In this document: piece after piece, positions 17,483 to 17,500 of the stretch
Position numbering within the stretch: position 1 is the first letter of the stretch
Layout of the letters: each line of letters starts with the position of its first letter
NCBI GenBank assembly: GCA_016946835.1
Contig: JACVTC010000507.1
Location: 1 to 17,500, forward strand
DNA from: Neocallimastix lanati (nom. inval.)
Lineage: Eukaryota > Neocallimastigomycota > Neocallimastigomycetes > Neocallimastigales > Neocallimastigaceae
DNA: 17,500 nucleotides
Direction of reading: 5' to 3'
The notes under the pieces: model-generated
What the model was told of the DNA's origin: nothing
The model's input: the letters and a program-made list of their open reading frames with translations, nothing else
Database searches by the model: none
Translations under genes and position numbers: made by a program

Positions 17483-17500
17483 CCTATTGTGTTTATTTAA

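Overview
This window is a block of decaying LTR retrotransposons in a very AT-rich eukaryotic nuclear genome. No cellular housekeeping gene, tRNA, rRNA or CRISPR array is visible. The mix of elements is a Ty3/gypsy element without a chromodomain, a Ty1/copia element, a Tf1/sushi-like chromovirus and a MULE/FLYWCH-type transposase remnant. Together with the asparagine-rich linkers and the strong AT bias, this suggests an early-diverging fungus, such as an anaerobic gut fungus (Neocallimastigomycota) or possibly a microsporidian. That assignment is inference, not proof.

Layout. 1-547 is AT-rich DNA without a recognisable gene. 548-640 is an abrupt island of about 54% GC. 641-7675 is a complete but mutated Ty3/gypsy element (Gypsy-1) on the minus strand. 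Its LTRs are 641-1385 (3') and 6929-7675 (5'), with a tRNA-type primer site, gag (6171-5278), protease (5290-4385), RT/RNase H/integrase (4384-1721) and a frameshifted integrase tail (1720-1428). 7676-9856 is a 5'-truncated Ty1/copia element on the plus strand: RT, RNase H, polypurine tract and a 238-bp 3' LTR. 10009-16875 is a second Ty3/gypsy element (Gypsy-2) on the plus strand, with LTRs of 963 and 990 bp. It has one gag-protease-RT ORF (11207-13936), followed by RNase H, integrase and chromodomain coding broken over several frames. 16876-17353 is the C-terminal part of a MULE/FLYWCH-like transposase, cut off exactly at the Gypsy-2 LTR. The window ends in AT-rich DNA with a 44-bp direct repeat.

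The most interesting signals are in the expression and replication of the two gypsy elements, which use different strategies. Gypsy-1 separates Gag from Pro-Pol with what looks like a textbook -1 ribosomal frameshift: heptamer T TTA AAT, a 7-nt spacer, then a GC-rich hairpin. It carries a tRNA-like primer site. Gypsy-2 fuses Gag and Pol in one frame and appears to self-prime as Tf1 does. The 11 nt just after its 5' LTR are perfectly complementary to 11 nt that lie 35 bp downstream of a TATA box. Both elements have long leaders without AUG and with a homopolymeric A tract.

No element looks intact enough to be autonomous as written. Many lesions are single-base indels, especially in the 3' half of Gypsy-2, so base-call error in the assembly must be considered beside genuine decay. 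I found no clear new gene system; the novelty is at the level of element biology.
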